Numbered from the stretch's first letter, positions 8,985 through 18,448 are shown. The stretch is 18,463 nucleotides of DNA from an uncultured Bacilli bacterium (GCA_904501665.1 CAJGBT010000018.1:1-18463), one strand, 5' to 3'. Program-made: numbers and translations. Notes: a model not told the origin generated them from the sequence alone.

Positions 8985-10078
8985 TTAAGATATTGGTTTT
9001 TTTATATAAGTAATAGCAATCTTTAAATTACCATTAATAGTAAAATGTACTCCTTCTCTTATCAAAACTGATCTTCCTAGTTTAAGTTCATTTTTTTCAA
9101 TGTAATTGTTTTAAATATATGTTTCTAATATTGTTAATTCAACTCAATACACATTTTTATATATAAATATCTGTTGCCCTCTTATATTATAGATTTCTGT
9201 TTTAAATCATGGACAATCTATCATTATGTTATTTTTAACATTTAATATTTTGCATTCATTTTTTAAATCAATGCATTCTAATGCATGTTCTATATGCAAT
9301 TCTCGTTTTTGGCATTTTTATCAATTCTATCATAATCATATAACCTAAAGGTTAAATTGCTTGATTGCTGGATTTCAAATAAAAAAGTATTTTTTTATCG
9401 CATGTACCACTCCTGGTGGTAAAAAAATGACATCACCATTTTTAATATGAACTAAATTTGATATTTCATTTATTATGTATAATGCATTTTTATTATATCG
9501 ATGTTATTTGTTTTTAATCCATAAATAATTTCATTTTTTAAATTAGTATCTAATATATCAACATTCTGTTTCTCATAATTTATCAAAATGTTGTTTTGCA
9601 TATTAAACATTTAGGACGAACTTGAATGCTTAAATCATCCTTAGCATCTATTAGTTTACTCAATAATGGATATTCACTTTCAAAACCATTGAATCAAAAT
9701 CAATTATTAATAAAGAAGTCATATAGATTAGATTCAAGAAAATTTTTATTTAGTATAGACGATGATTTATTTTTAATTCCTGAAATCAAATATGCTTCTA
9801 CTATTTTATTGGTATTCCCTTCATACCCATATAATTTAAATTTATTGCCTCCTCATAATTTTTGATCATCAAAATATAGTTTAAGAAATATAAAATTTGG
9901 ATATACCTCTATATAAAGATAGTTATCTTTTTTAACTTCATCTACATCTGAATTTTCTATTATTTTAGAAAAGCATTTACCTCTTCATTTTGAATTGAAT
10001 GTAAAATATTATAAATTTTTTGTTTTTTTTATTAGAATCAATTTCTATCTTAACAATTGAGCATAACATTATGTTCAT
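8985..10078 (-). pseudogene. manA: Decayed second manA with an extra N-terminal leader
   Basis: From about 9915 to 8985 the minus strand reads a ManA homologue (FIFLKLYFDDQKLWGG, YGYEGNTNKI, YPLLSKLIDAKDDLSIQV), collinear with 2929-3873. Several frameshifts and stops break it, for example TAA soon after the TTTTGA at about 9592. The zinc-binding VHPND has become VRPK, losing a ligand. The C-terminal end (NGNLKIAITYI, stop 8985-8987) is recognisable. Upstream, the first base run from ATG 10078 (MNIMLCSIVKIEIDSNKK, then KIYNILHSIQNEEVNAFLK, then ENSDVDEVKKDNYLYIEVYP) joins onto it through two frameshifts, one at an A8 run. This leader is absent from the intact copy and I do not recognise it. 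It converges with GT9-B, 35 bp apart. Confidence 0.75.
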
Positions 10079-10106
10079 AAACTCATAAATATTAATTTTT
10101 AATTTA

Positions 10107-11272
10107 TTATTTTTTGTTTTTATCATTAATATATCCATTTATTAGTTGTTCTCATTTACCTAAAAAGTTATTTTTTGTTAAATTTTCTTTGGTAAAATCT
10201 AAACAATTTTTGCACATTTTTTTATATTTTTTTATTGGTAGATTATATATTTTAATTATCTCATCAACAAATTTCTTTAATTCATTGCTTTCAACTAATG
10301 ATCCTCGTTCATTATTAATTAAAAACTTAGCATTGGTAAATGAATTTAATATTACACATGGGACACCATGTGATAAAGCTTCTACAATCGATAATGGAAA
10401 TCCCTCTCAATTAGAATATAATACTAATAATTTAGTTTTTTTTAATATTTTAGGAATTTGTTCGTTTTTTACACTTCCCTTAAAATTTAATTTAGATTTG
10501 TCAAGATATGCACCATCTCCATAAAATTGAATATTAATGCCTAATTCATTTTTTAACATTTTGTCTATTTCTAATAATTTATCTATATTTTTCTGATTAT
10601 TTTCCAATTTTCCTATATATGTTATTTGAGTTCTTAAATCTAATTTATCTAAAATTTGATAATTAATTTTATTTGCTTCAATAAAACCATAATTAATTGG
10701 AAAAATACATTTAATTTTATTTTTGTTATTTTTTATAATTTTTTTATCTAATTCTGTAAAACAAACTAAATTACTTTCTTTAGTAAATGTAAAAAATAAT
10801 TTCTTAAATAATGTTCCCAAAAGAGTAGATGAAGTAAAATCATTTAGATATTTTTTGATATCAGTATGTAGAACATTGACATTTTTGTTCAATAGACTCT
10901 TAGGAATAGGAATTTCTGTTTGATTATTAATAATTAATGAAATTTGATTTTCTTTTACAATATTGATAATTGTTTTTTTAGCATAATTAAAGAATCTTAA
11001 ATAACGGAATATAAACATAATTTTGTTGTCATTATTTTTATCATATAAAATATCAAATTTTAATTTATAAATTTTTTTGTATAAATTATCTTTTTCAATA
11101 ATTTTATATTTTTGTTTTTTAGTTAATTTTGAATAATAAAAATATAAATAATAAAAGTTGAAATTTTTTAGATTTCTAGCCAAAAAATTATTATATTTTT
11201 CTAGCCCCCCTATTTTATAAGGATGATTTCAATTGCCTATTAATAATATATTTTTTTTTTTTTTAATTCCAT
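10107..11272 (-). pseudogene. GT4 glycosyltransferase, out of frame at a poly-A tract (possibly phase-variable OFF)
   Basis: The body reads as one open frame (TGA as Trp at 10407-10409 and 11229-11231) from the stop at 10107 up to the A tract. It is a GT4/GT-B enzyme: NILLIGNWNHPYKIGGLEKY opens the N lobe, then TQITYIGKLENNQKNID, INIQFYGDG, and the donor motif EGFPLSIVEALSHGVPCVI near the C terminus. GT4 enzymes transfer a sugar from a nucleotide donor with retention. The only ATG that fits (11270-11272) is followed by GAATT and 14 A residues. In this sequence it stops after 10 codons; 15 (or 12) As would give MELKKKKNILLIGNW and a 388-residue protein. Either the gene is switched off by slippage, it uses a rare start codon, or the tract is miscounted. 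Confidence 0.8.
11251..11264 (-). repeat. Homopolymer A14 at codon 3 of the GT4 gene
   Basis: Fourteen T on the plus strand (A on the coding strand), the longest homopolymer I see in the window. It sits between the ATG and the first structural strand of the GT4 enzyme, the classic place for a slipped-strand contingency tract. Confidence 0.85.
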
Positions 11273-11331
11273 TTTAAATTGTTTGAATTACTAGTTTATT
11301 GTTATTAATTGTTAGTGAACATAAATCAAAA

Positions 11332-12484
11332 TTAGGATATGACTTGTTTTCAAGAACATTTTAATTTTACATTAATAGACATCAATCTATACATTAATTG
11401 TTTAAATTGCCATCTTTCTGAAACGAAACTTCTATATCTCATTATCTTAGAATTTATAGCAATTTTAGATATTAAAAATCTTTGATTATAAGGTAGATGT
11501 TCTAATTCTGAGTAATAATGGAATCTTTCTACACAACCATTACACTCAGGTTGACCTAGTGTGATTAACCTTTTAATCACACCTTTAGTTTTAAGCAATT
11601 TTATAAATTCATTGGTATGAATAAAATTTGTGTTTTTAAACATCATCACATCATCAGTTTGAACAGACTTAATTTTGATACCATTGCTTTTAAAATATTG
11701 AAATCCTGATTCAATAGCATACATAACATTTTGTGTTGATGCATTATCTAGTACTAAACTATATGTAAATCGAGAATGAGTATCTACCATATTGAAAATT
11801 GGAATAATCTTGTTTAATCCATTTTCATTTCTTCCTAATATTTTTAAATCTAGTTGAATATGACCAGGCTCAATAATTTGATACCTTTTAGGATGATAAT
11901 AATATTTCTTTCTGGCTTTTGTAAAATTAAAACCTAATTCTTCAGACAATATCTTTTTTAAAGTATTTATGCTTATTTTTGAGAAATCAAATTGATTGTT
12001 AAGATTGTTTTCAATATGAACTTTGCATCAAAAATCTGTAATCTCAAATCCGATTGATTCTTGACAATATTTTAAATAAAAATCACATAATATCCTTCTA
12101 GCTTCCTTATTATATTTATTTGCAATATTTTTCTTTATTGGTAATTTATCAATACGATCAGTTCAAATAAAATAGGATTTATTGATTAAATTAATGGTTT
12201 TATTTTTAAAGGCAAAGAATTGAGATCATGAATATTGCCTTTTGCTTTTAAAATAATCATTAATACTTAATTTTTGAAATTCAATTTCTTGAATAGTAGT
12301 TAAATATCATTGGAATTTATTCAAGAATTTATATGCTACTTTTTGAGTATTGACATCATTGGTCTTATTTAATGGTTTGAAATATTGTTTAATAAAATCT
12401 TTATGTAACTTTATCACTGAATGATACTTTTCATTAGATGTTAAGGTTTCATACTTTTTTGATCTTTTTATGTTTAAAATACAT
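11332..12484 (-). pseudogene. IS481-like transposase, frameshift plus internal deletion
   Basis: The likely start is ATG 12484, preceded by GAAAGAG and matching the start in copy 3 (atgtattttaaaca in both). After about 10 codons the frame shifts at the A6 run 12455-12460. From there it is open, with TGA as Trp, through an N-terminal DNA-binding region and the integrase core: HIQLDLKI and SVQTDD supply the two Asp, NGCVERFH the Glu. Directly after RFH, 37 residues present in copy 1 are missing (111 bp, junction near 11519-11528), in frame, between two RFH-coding repeats. That removes the helix carrying the catalytic Glu's neighbours. The frame then runs past the expected terminal repeat to TAA 11332-11334. 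It is almost certainly inactive. Confidence 0.75.
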
Positions 12485-12593
12485 ATAAGTCTCTTTCGGA
12501 AGTCTACAAAAAAGAAGTGGACTAATCCTACCAATTATATTTGGGGGATTTTTATTGTCCAACTTAATTTTACTAATCAGTCCCAAAAGATGG
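11410..12593 (-). mobile_element. IS481-like element, copy 2, decayed
   Basis: On the minus strand the element begins with the terminal repeat ccatcttttgggactg (12593-12578), the inverse of the copy 1 right end. The 3' end is less certain. A diverged repeat (ccatctttctgaaac, 11410-11424) lies at exactly the place where copy 1 ends, though the transposase frame runs on to 11332. The right side abuts an IS3-type fragment starting near 12596. Upstream of the transposase is an imperfect stem (aatcc / ggatt) matching the perfect hairpin of copy 3. Confidence 0.7.
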
Positions 12594-12595
12594 TA

Positions 12596-12679
12596 ATTTA
12601 AAAAAATTGACTTAGTCCAGTAGATTACAAAATAAATATGTTATAAATTAAGTGTCCCAATTTTATGTCTATGTGTAGA
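12596..12679 (+). mobile_element. Right end of an IS3-type element
   Basis: Bases 12605-12646 encode NWLSPVDYKINML and a stop (TGA as Trp), the usual C terminus of an IS3-family OrfB. They are followed by a terminal repeat, tcccaattttatgtctatg and tgtaga (12655-12679). The same block occurs inverted at 14080-14150 as the 3' end of the larger IS3 remnant. The fragment is cut on its left by IS481-like copy 2 and ends 10 bp before the start of GT9-C. Confidence 0.75.
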
Positions 12680-12689
12680 TTTTAAACAA

Positions 12690-13898
12690 ATGTCAATATT
12701 TAAAAAAGAAAATTTTTTTCATCTTCTATGTTTATATATCCCATGATTTATTATGAAATATTTTGCAAAAAAATATTATTTTTCATCTTTTTCAAATAGT
12801 AATTTGAATAAAATAAATTTTGTAGAAAAAAAAGATTATAAAAGTAATAAGGATTTAATTTTATTAAAACAAGATAATAGTGTTGGAGATGTGGTTGTTG
12901 CTTCGCGTTTATTGCATGTTTTAGAACACAATTCTACAACAAATCATTTTGATGTATTATGTGACAAAAAATTTAAGATTTTTTTAGATCAATTTCATTT
13001 TAAAAATATTAATATCTTTTATTGTAACAATGTAGACATTAATCATTATAATAAGGATTATTCATTAGACACAATTGATTGAAATAAGATTCAGTTTATT
13101 TATAATAAATTAAATGAATATAATAATGTTTACACAAATCAATTTTTTTTAACAATCCAAACAAATATCCTTTTACATTTTATAAAATATAAAAATTGCA
13201 TTATGTTTAAAAGAGCTTATTATAAAAAAACAAATCATTTTATTTTCAAAATTATACCTTGTTTTTTCACTTATCTTTGATGTACATCTTCCAATGTAAA
13301 GACTCCATTTCCTTTAAAATTATTTAATGTAATTAATTTTAAGAAATTTAATTTTAAATTTTTTGGAAATAACAAGTGTAAAAAATTATATATTCAAGAT
13401 TTTATTTATTATTCTATTTTTAAAAAGATTCCAACTAAATCTTTATCTTCATTAGATTTATCTAATTACTTTAAAATTAATAGAAAGAATATAAAACAAA
13501 AAAGCTTAATTATCATGATTGATGATGCAAGACAGAAGAGAAGATTAAAATTACAATGCCTTATTGATTATATTAATGCTTACTTTCCTAACTACAATGT
13601 AACTTTTGTTGGCAATGGCCCTAAATTTATGAAAGAACTATTCAATAAGAAACAAGAATGTAAATTTAAAATTATAGACAAGGTGAACAAAACAAAAACA
13701 TTAATGGATTTAATTAATGAAGTTAATAAAATTGAAAATGTTTTAGCATATGACACCTCCATATTGCATATAGCAATGTTATTGAATAAAAAGACCACTT
13801 TAATAATTAATAAAAAAACTATACACTATTATTCTTGGTGTAAATATGATAACCCTAATTTATCTATCATTAAATTAAATTCAAAATACTTTTATTAA
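12690..13898 (+). CDS. GT9 family glycosyltransferase C (ADP-heptose transferase-like)
   Basis: This 402-residue third GT9 paralogue is intact with TGA as Trp (12744-12746, 13080-13082 and 13278-13280). The N lobe carries DNSVGDVVVASRL (Gly-Asp at 66-67); the C lobe carries SLIIMIDDARQ, VTFVGNGPKF and DTSILH. The start at ATG 12690 gives a leader (LLCLYIPWFIMKYFAKKYY) like the one in GT9-B. The next ATG (12753) would lose it. From 13440 to 13813 it is nearly identical to GT9-B. The extreme C terminus (WCKYDNPNLSIIKLNSKYFY) instead resembles that of GT9-A, so the gene is a mosaic. An IS3 end lies directly upstream and may provide the promoter. ADP-heptose as donor is inferred from hldE; the acceptor is unknown. 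Confidence 0.78.
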
Positions 13899-14052
13899 TA
13901 TATAATCTTATATCTAATGTATTAATAATTTATTATTCTTATTTAGATACAAAAATATTATGTTTTATTAGGTTAATTATTTGATTTAGTGGGATTATAG
14001 ATAATTTTAGAGAAACTCAATTTTAGAAATTAAAATCAATGAAGGAGTGAGC

Positions 14053-14103
14053 ATGAAAGATAGTAATGAAAAAGATTTGGATTACACATTGACACAAAAT
14101 TAG
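14053..14103 (+). pseudogene. Orphan 5' end of a gene cut by the IS3-type element
   Basis: A strong ribosome site AAGGAG (14042-14047) stands 5 bases before ATG 14053, the best in the window apart from copy 3 of the IS481-like element. The frame reads MKDSNEKDLDYT and then enters the IS3 terminal repeat (about 14080) and stops at 14103. The rest of the gene is not found on the far side of the element. I cannot name it. Confidence 0.4.
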
Positions 14104-15068
14104 GGCATTTAATTTATAACATATTTATTTTATAATCTGCCAGACTAAGACAATTTAACTTTTCTTGTATTCTTTTGTTGTTATAGTATGTGATATATTC
14201 ATTTATTAAATTTTTAAGTTATCAAATTCTATTGTTTTCATCTCTAGCTTATAAATTAATTCAGTTTTAATAGTAGCAAAAAGTGTTTAGCAACTCTATT
14301 ATCTATTTGTAAATTTATGTGAGCAATAAAATATTTCATGATCTAAATGTACAATAGAATTTTTAATATTTCATCATCTAGAATTGATTCTAATACTAAG
14401 TCTAGATTATTTTTTAGATAATGAATAACTTAAAATTTCCTTAGCTTTTTAACTTATAAAAATACATATTTATTTTTAATATTTTTGGGTGATTCAATAT
14501 AAGTTACATCTGTAGCAAAAATAGTCTTATCATTAATTTTGTAGTCATAGTCTTTTTCTACTATATTTGGTATTTTAAATAATGTGTTTTTTATTTCTTT
14601 TAAGTTATGAGAACTTTTGATTCTAATGTTGCAAAATAAATGTATTAGGTTCATAATTCTTCAAATTTGTTGATTAGATATCAAGATACCTGTTCTTTTA
14701 AAAATATCTTGGATAATGGTTTTCTGCTTATTGAACTATGGTATTCATAAAATATTTCTTTAATTAAATTATTTCTATTTATTTTTGATTTTTGAAAACG
14801 GAAAATATTTGATAAATGATGAAAACTTGATGGAGATTGTTTAATAATTTTCCTAGTAATTTCTTTATCTTTTTTATCATATTTTTTATTTTTACTATTT
14901 CTTTATAATGTTTAATAATTTCAATTTAATCTTTTTATCAATTTGATCAATATTAATTTCAGAATTTTCATTAGGTTTTTTTTTATAGATTGTTTATTTT
15001 TACTTAATCATGGCGTTTTTTCTTCATAATGTCTTTGCTATCCCAAAATTATTTCCATGTGTAGATTT
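14080..15068 (-). mobile_element. IS3-type element, decayed
   Basis: About 1 kb bounded by related inverted ends: tctacacatgg followed by aataattttggga on the minus strand at 15068-15043, and ttacacattgacacaaaatt at 14081-14100 on the plus strand. A third copy of the end is at 12655-12679. Inside are OrfA- and OrfB-like remnants on the minus strand. No clean target duplication is visible. Confidence 0.7.
14114..15040 (-). pseudogene. IS3-type transposase remnants
   Basis: On the minus strand the 5' part gives a lysine-rich OrfA-like frame (KEITRKIIKQSPSSFHHLS). After frameshifts come OrfB pieces: ISNQQIWRIMNLIHLFCNIR, then TIFATDVTYIESPKNIKNKY with the first catalytic Asp, then after more shifts DNRVAKHF and NEYITYYNNKRIQEKLS near the catalytic Glu. 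It ends LADYKINML and stop at 14114-14116. At least five frame breaks make it non-functional. ATDVTYIESP and the ending are typical of the IS150/IS3 group found in mycoplasmas. Confidence 0.75.
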
Positions 15069-15125
15069 AAACAATATTTGTTTTTATATATGAAACCTTA
15101 TCAAATAAAATTATAATTAGTAATT

Positions 15126-15611
15126 TTACTCATCTAGTAATTTAACTATTGTTTCTTCTAGTTCAAAGGGTGTTGTCTTACTATGGAATCTAAATATTGG
15201 AATTCCATATTTATTAATAATAAATTTTTCAAAATTTCATTTAACATTTTTAGACCTTGCTGTTCATGGCAATGTTTCTTTTAAATATTGATATAAATCA
15301 TTTGCTTCACTACCATTTACATTTATTTTAGAGAACATATCAAATGTTACACCATATTTTATTTGACAAAATTATAATATTTCATTTTCAGATTTAGATT
15401 CTTGGAAAAGGAATTGATTGCAAGGAAAACCAAGAATAATAAATCCTTTATCTTTATATTTATCATATAACTTTTGTAAATCTTCATATTGTTTGGTAAA
15501 TCCACATTTTGAAGCTACATTAACTACTAAAACAACTTTTCCTTTATAAATAGAAAAATCAACAATTTTACCATTTATATCTTTTTCTTTGAATTCATAA
15601 AAATTTTTCAT
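15126..15611 (-). pseudogene. Glutathione peroxidase family gene with one in-frame stop
   Basis: The full-length frame is 161 codons, the normal size for a bacterial thiol (glutathione/thioredoxin-dependent) peroxidase that reduces hydroperoxides. It has NVASKCGFT with Cys36 in the catalytic place, FPCNQF (62-67), Gln70, and near the C terminus KWNFEKF with the catalytic Trp-Asn. TGA reads as Trp at three sites. Codon 80 is TAA (15372-15374), where the family has a charged or polar residue between NEIL and FCQIKYGV; the rest is in frame and well conserved. So this is a very recent nonsense mutation or a sequencing error. It starts at ATG 15611 after a purine-rich aggtattag. It is a cytosolic stress enzyme with no evident link to the glycan genes. 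Confidence 0.85.
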
Positions 15612-15724
15612 ATCTAATACCTATTTTACTTTTTATTTTAGTAAATTAATAAAAATAATAAAGATTAACAAACATGTTGTACATATATAATGTTTATTTA
15701 AATAAGTACTAAACTAAAAAGAAA

Positions 15725-15759
15725 TTAAAAAAACCTGTAAATATTTTATTTATTAGGTT
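15725..15759 (-). terminator. Possible intrinsic terminator after the UDP-glucose dehydrogenase gene
   Basis: On the minus strand AACCT (15759-15755) pairs with AGGTT (15736-15732), with an AT-rich loop that can fold further, followed by seven T. It begins 3 bases after the stop codon. The stem is short, so support is moderate. Confidence 0.4.
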
Positions 15760-15761
15760 AA

Positions 15762-16520
15762 TTATTTTGGATTATATTTTTTGTTCTTATTAATAATAGC
15801 AGTTAACATTGTTGTATCTACCTTAACATAATCAGCTTGATATTTTAGACTACTTATATCTTTGGGCAAGCATGAACCACCATATCCTCTTTTATCTTCA
15901 TATACAAAGGTATGGCTAGTACCAATTCTAGGATCTGCTGTCCATATTTCTCTAACCATATCATATGAAATATTGAATTTCTTACATATATCATACATTT
16001 CATTACAAAATATTACTTTATTAGCAAAAAAGGAGTTTTCCATATATTTAGCCATTTCTGCTTCTTTTGGTGTTCCTATTAATATTCTTATGTTAGAAGT
16101 CATAACCTGTTGATAAGCTCTAATTACAAAATTTACATCCTCTCGACTCCCACCAAAACTTAATCAATTACGATTACTTAAAATTGCAAAGGGATGATTT
16201 ACAGTTTCACCAAAATATTCTGGTTGAAAAACAATTCTTTTATGATATTTTTCAATCATTTTATCTGTAAAACCAATATAAACTGTGCTTCTTATTACAA
16301 TAACTTTTGCTTTACATCATTTAACAACTTCTTCAACAATACTTGCATCACAAGACCCATCTTTATTCATAGGTGTTGGCACACAAATAAATGCGATATC
16401 ACATTTATTAATTTTGTCTATAGTTCCTATTTTTTTGAACTTATCGTAAATAATAGCATCTGTAAATAAGTCTTTCATCGCTGTTCCCACATGACCATAT
16501 CCAATAATGCCAATTTTCAT
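15762..16520 (-). CDS. ugd: UDP-glucose 6-dehydrogenase family protein, short form
   Basis: This 252-residue protein makes UDP-glucuronate from UDP-glucose with two NAD+, or a related UDP-sugar acid. It has MKIGIIGYGHVG (Rossmann GxGxxG, 7-12), VPTPMNKDGSCD, RSTVYIGFTD, FQPEYFGE, KYMENSFFANKVIFCNE (Lys158 and Asn173 in the catalytic places), and GYGGSCLPKD with the nucleophile Cys217. It then ends within the central helix, while typical family members (about 390-440 residues) go on to a C-terminal UDP-binding domain. That domain is missing, and no remains of it follow. Two TGA codons are Trp. ATG 16520 is 1 base after the stop of the GT2 gene and uses gaagggg within it as ribosome site, so they are co-expressed. 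Confidence 0.82.
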
Positions 16521-16521
16521 A

Positions 16522-18334
16522 TTATACCCCTTCTTTGTTCTTTTCATATCATTCTTCTAATTGTTTTAATATTTGTACTTTAATTTTATTTTTGCCTTTA
16601 TATTTGCCTGTTGATTGTATGTTTTCAATAGATGGTTCGAAACCATATATAATATCTTTTATAAATATAGGATTCTTAGCATATTTAATTAACTCACACA
16701 TCAACATGAAATCAGTATTTACATAAATTAATTTATTATTTAAATAACAAACACTTTTTATATCTATTTTTTTAAATAATTCATTTTTAAAACATTTGGG
16801 ATGCAGTCATATATTATCCCCTCCTCTTTCTCATAAATTTTTAAATGATAACATCTGGTAAATTTTTAACGGTTTATCTAATCTAATGCAATTTCCAACA
16901 GATAGATCTGCCTTATGTTTATCAAAATTTTCTTTAATTATCATTAATGCATTTTCATTAATAAAATCATCGCTATCAACATTTACTATTATTGTGTTTT
17001 TATCTACATTAAAAATATTATAAAATACCTCTAAGTTTTTTAATACTCCAACACTATATGAATTAAAGATGAATGTTATTTTATTTTTAAAGAAAGAATT
17101 ATATCCAATCATATATTCTAAAAAATCCTGATATATTTTGTTTGAAAAATCATCTATATATAATATGTGAAAATCTTTATATATTTGATTTTTTAATGAT
17201 TCAAATAATCTTAACAATTTTGAACAGCTAGTATTTCTACCTCTAATATAAATTAGTATTTTAGTTTTGATAAATATTGGTATTTTCATATCAAAATTAA
17301 CATATTTTTGTTGACATATTATGTTATTGTTATTTTCATATAATTTTTGTAAAAAACGAATTGTTCATTGGTTCAACTTTAAATCATTTTGTGGATGAAT
17401 GAAAAATATATTCTTATCTGTGTATCTAGCTATAAGCTTATTATTGATAGTTTTATCTAAACATTTATTTCAAGATAATTCATACTTATTATTAATAATT
17501 TTATTTTCCAATGGTAATAACTTATTTAGCTTTTCTAAATTTATAATTGAAGTGCGACATTCTGTTCTATATCCACATTGTATTATATTTTTGTAAGTAG
17601 TGTTAATACCATTAGATATGCTTAAATAATTGCCATTTTCTAAAGCTTCTATTAATGTTTTTATGTTGGAACTCTTTGTGTTATTCATATATAAAATATC
17701 TGAATCTGTTTGATAAACATATTTAGTCTTAACGCATTCAAAACCATATAATGTAGAAAATATATTTTGCCCATTTTGGGAATGTGAATCTTTTGCAATA
17801 TTTTTAAAATATTTTTTATATGTTTTTTTAATATCCTTCTTGTTAACATATATAATCCTATCAATGTATCCATTTATTTTAAGCAATTTAAGTTTTGATT
17901 TTAAACTATCTAAATTATTAATGTCAAAAAGCCTATTTCTATCTTTTTTTTCTAAATCAACTGTAATCAAAATCTTTTTAAAATGAGTATTTTTCTCTAA
18001 CTGATTTACAATATGTTTAATACTAGAATAAATTGTTTTTCATTCCATACTATTTGTTTTAATAAGTAGTGAACAATCGTTTGCTTTATATTTTTGTTTA
18101 TGTTTACAAATAAAAATAATTCTTTCAGAAGTAATTGATAAATCATTTATATTTGCTCCAGTATCATATTTAATATCTTGTACTTCAATATCATTTTTAG
18201 ATAATTGCCTTATATATCAATCTAGTGAACGATGATATTCTGTTCTGTCAATTCAATCAGTTTTCTTATTGTAAGCAGAGCATTTATTATAGTCCTTGTT
18301 ATATCCTTGTCTTAGTTCAATTGTGTTTTTATAC
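16522..18334 (-). CDS. Twin-domain GT2 glycosyltransferase, 5' end cut by an IS
   Basis: One long frame, over 600 codons with many TGA Trp codons, carries two GT-A domains. The first begins around 18150 (ITSERIIFICKHKQKYK, CSLLIKTNSMEWKTIY) and has KKILITVDLEKKD and YVYQTDSDILYM, with a DSD metal motif. The second has IKTKILIYIRGRNTSCSKL, FHILYIDDFSN and NTIIVNVDSDDF (DSDDF at about 16967-16981). Two such domains in one chain are typical of polymerising or alternating-sugar synthases for capsules. The C terminus ends EEWYEKNKEGV. Before the first domain is a further segment (TEYHRSLDWYIRQLSKNDI) I cannot assign. No start codon is found before the IS481-like terminal repeat at 18335, so the 5' end is missing and the gene may be silent. 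Confidence 0.75.
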
Positions 18335-18381
18335 CCATCTTTTTGGACACCCCTATATAATGTATCTGTGGGGTAGACGAA

Positions 18382-18412
18382 AAAATCCCCCAAAAGGACC
18401 TTAGGGGATTTT
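18382..18412. terminator. Hairpin ahead of the IS transposase
   Basis: A perfect 9-bp stem, aaaatcccc (18382-18390) with ggggatttt (18404-18412), encloses an inner stem aagg/cctt (18394-18402). It is flanked by A and T runs, so it can terminate transcription in either direction. It lies between the terminal repeat and the transposase start, where it would block transcription entering from outside the element. Copy 2 keeps a weaker version. Confidence 0.6.
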
Positions 18413-18448
18413 AGTCCACTTCAAAAACACTACTTTTGAGAGGACATT

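Noticed and set aside
9626..10524. Plus-strand open frames at 9626-9865 and 10114-10524
   Set aside because: They lie opposite manA' and the GT4 gene, whose minus-strand readings have clear family motifs; the plus-strand products have none.
16194..16726. Plus-strand open frames over the dehydrogenase and GT2 genes
   Set aside because: Hydrophobic, low-complexity shadows of the conserved minus-strand genes.
18335..18436. Extension of the twin GT2 protein upstream through the IS (reading VYPTDTLYRGVQKDG)
   Set aside because: It looks protein-like, but 18335-18348 matches the IS terminal repeat and the region from about 18382 aligns with the IS upstream part of copy 2, so the open frame there is probably chance. 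It cannot be excluded entirely for 18335-18380.
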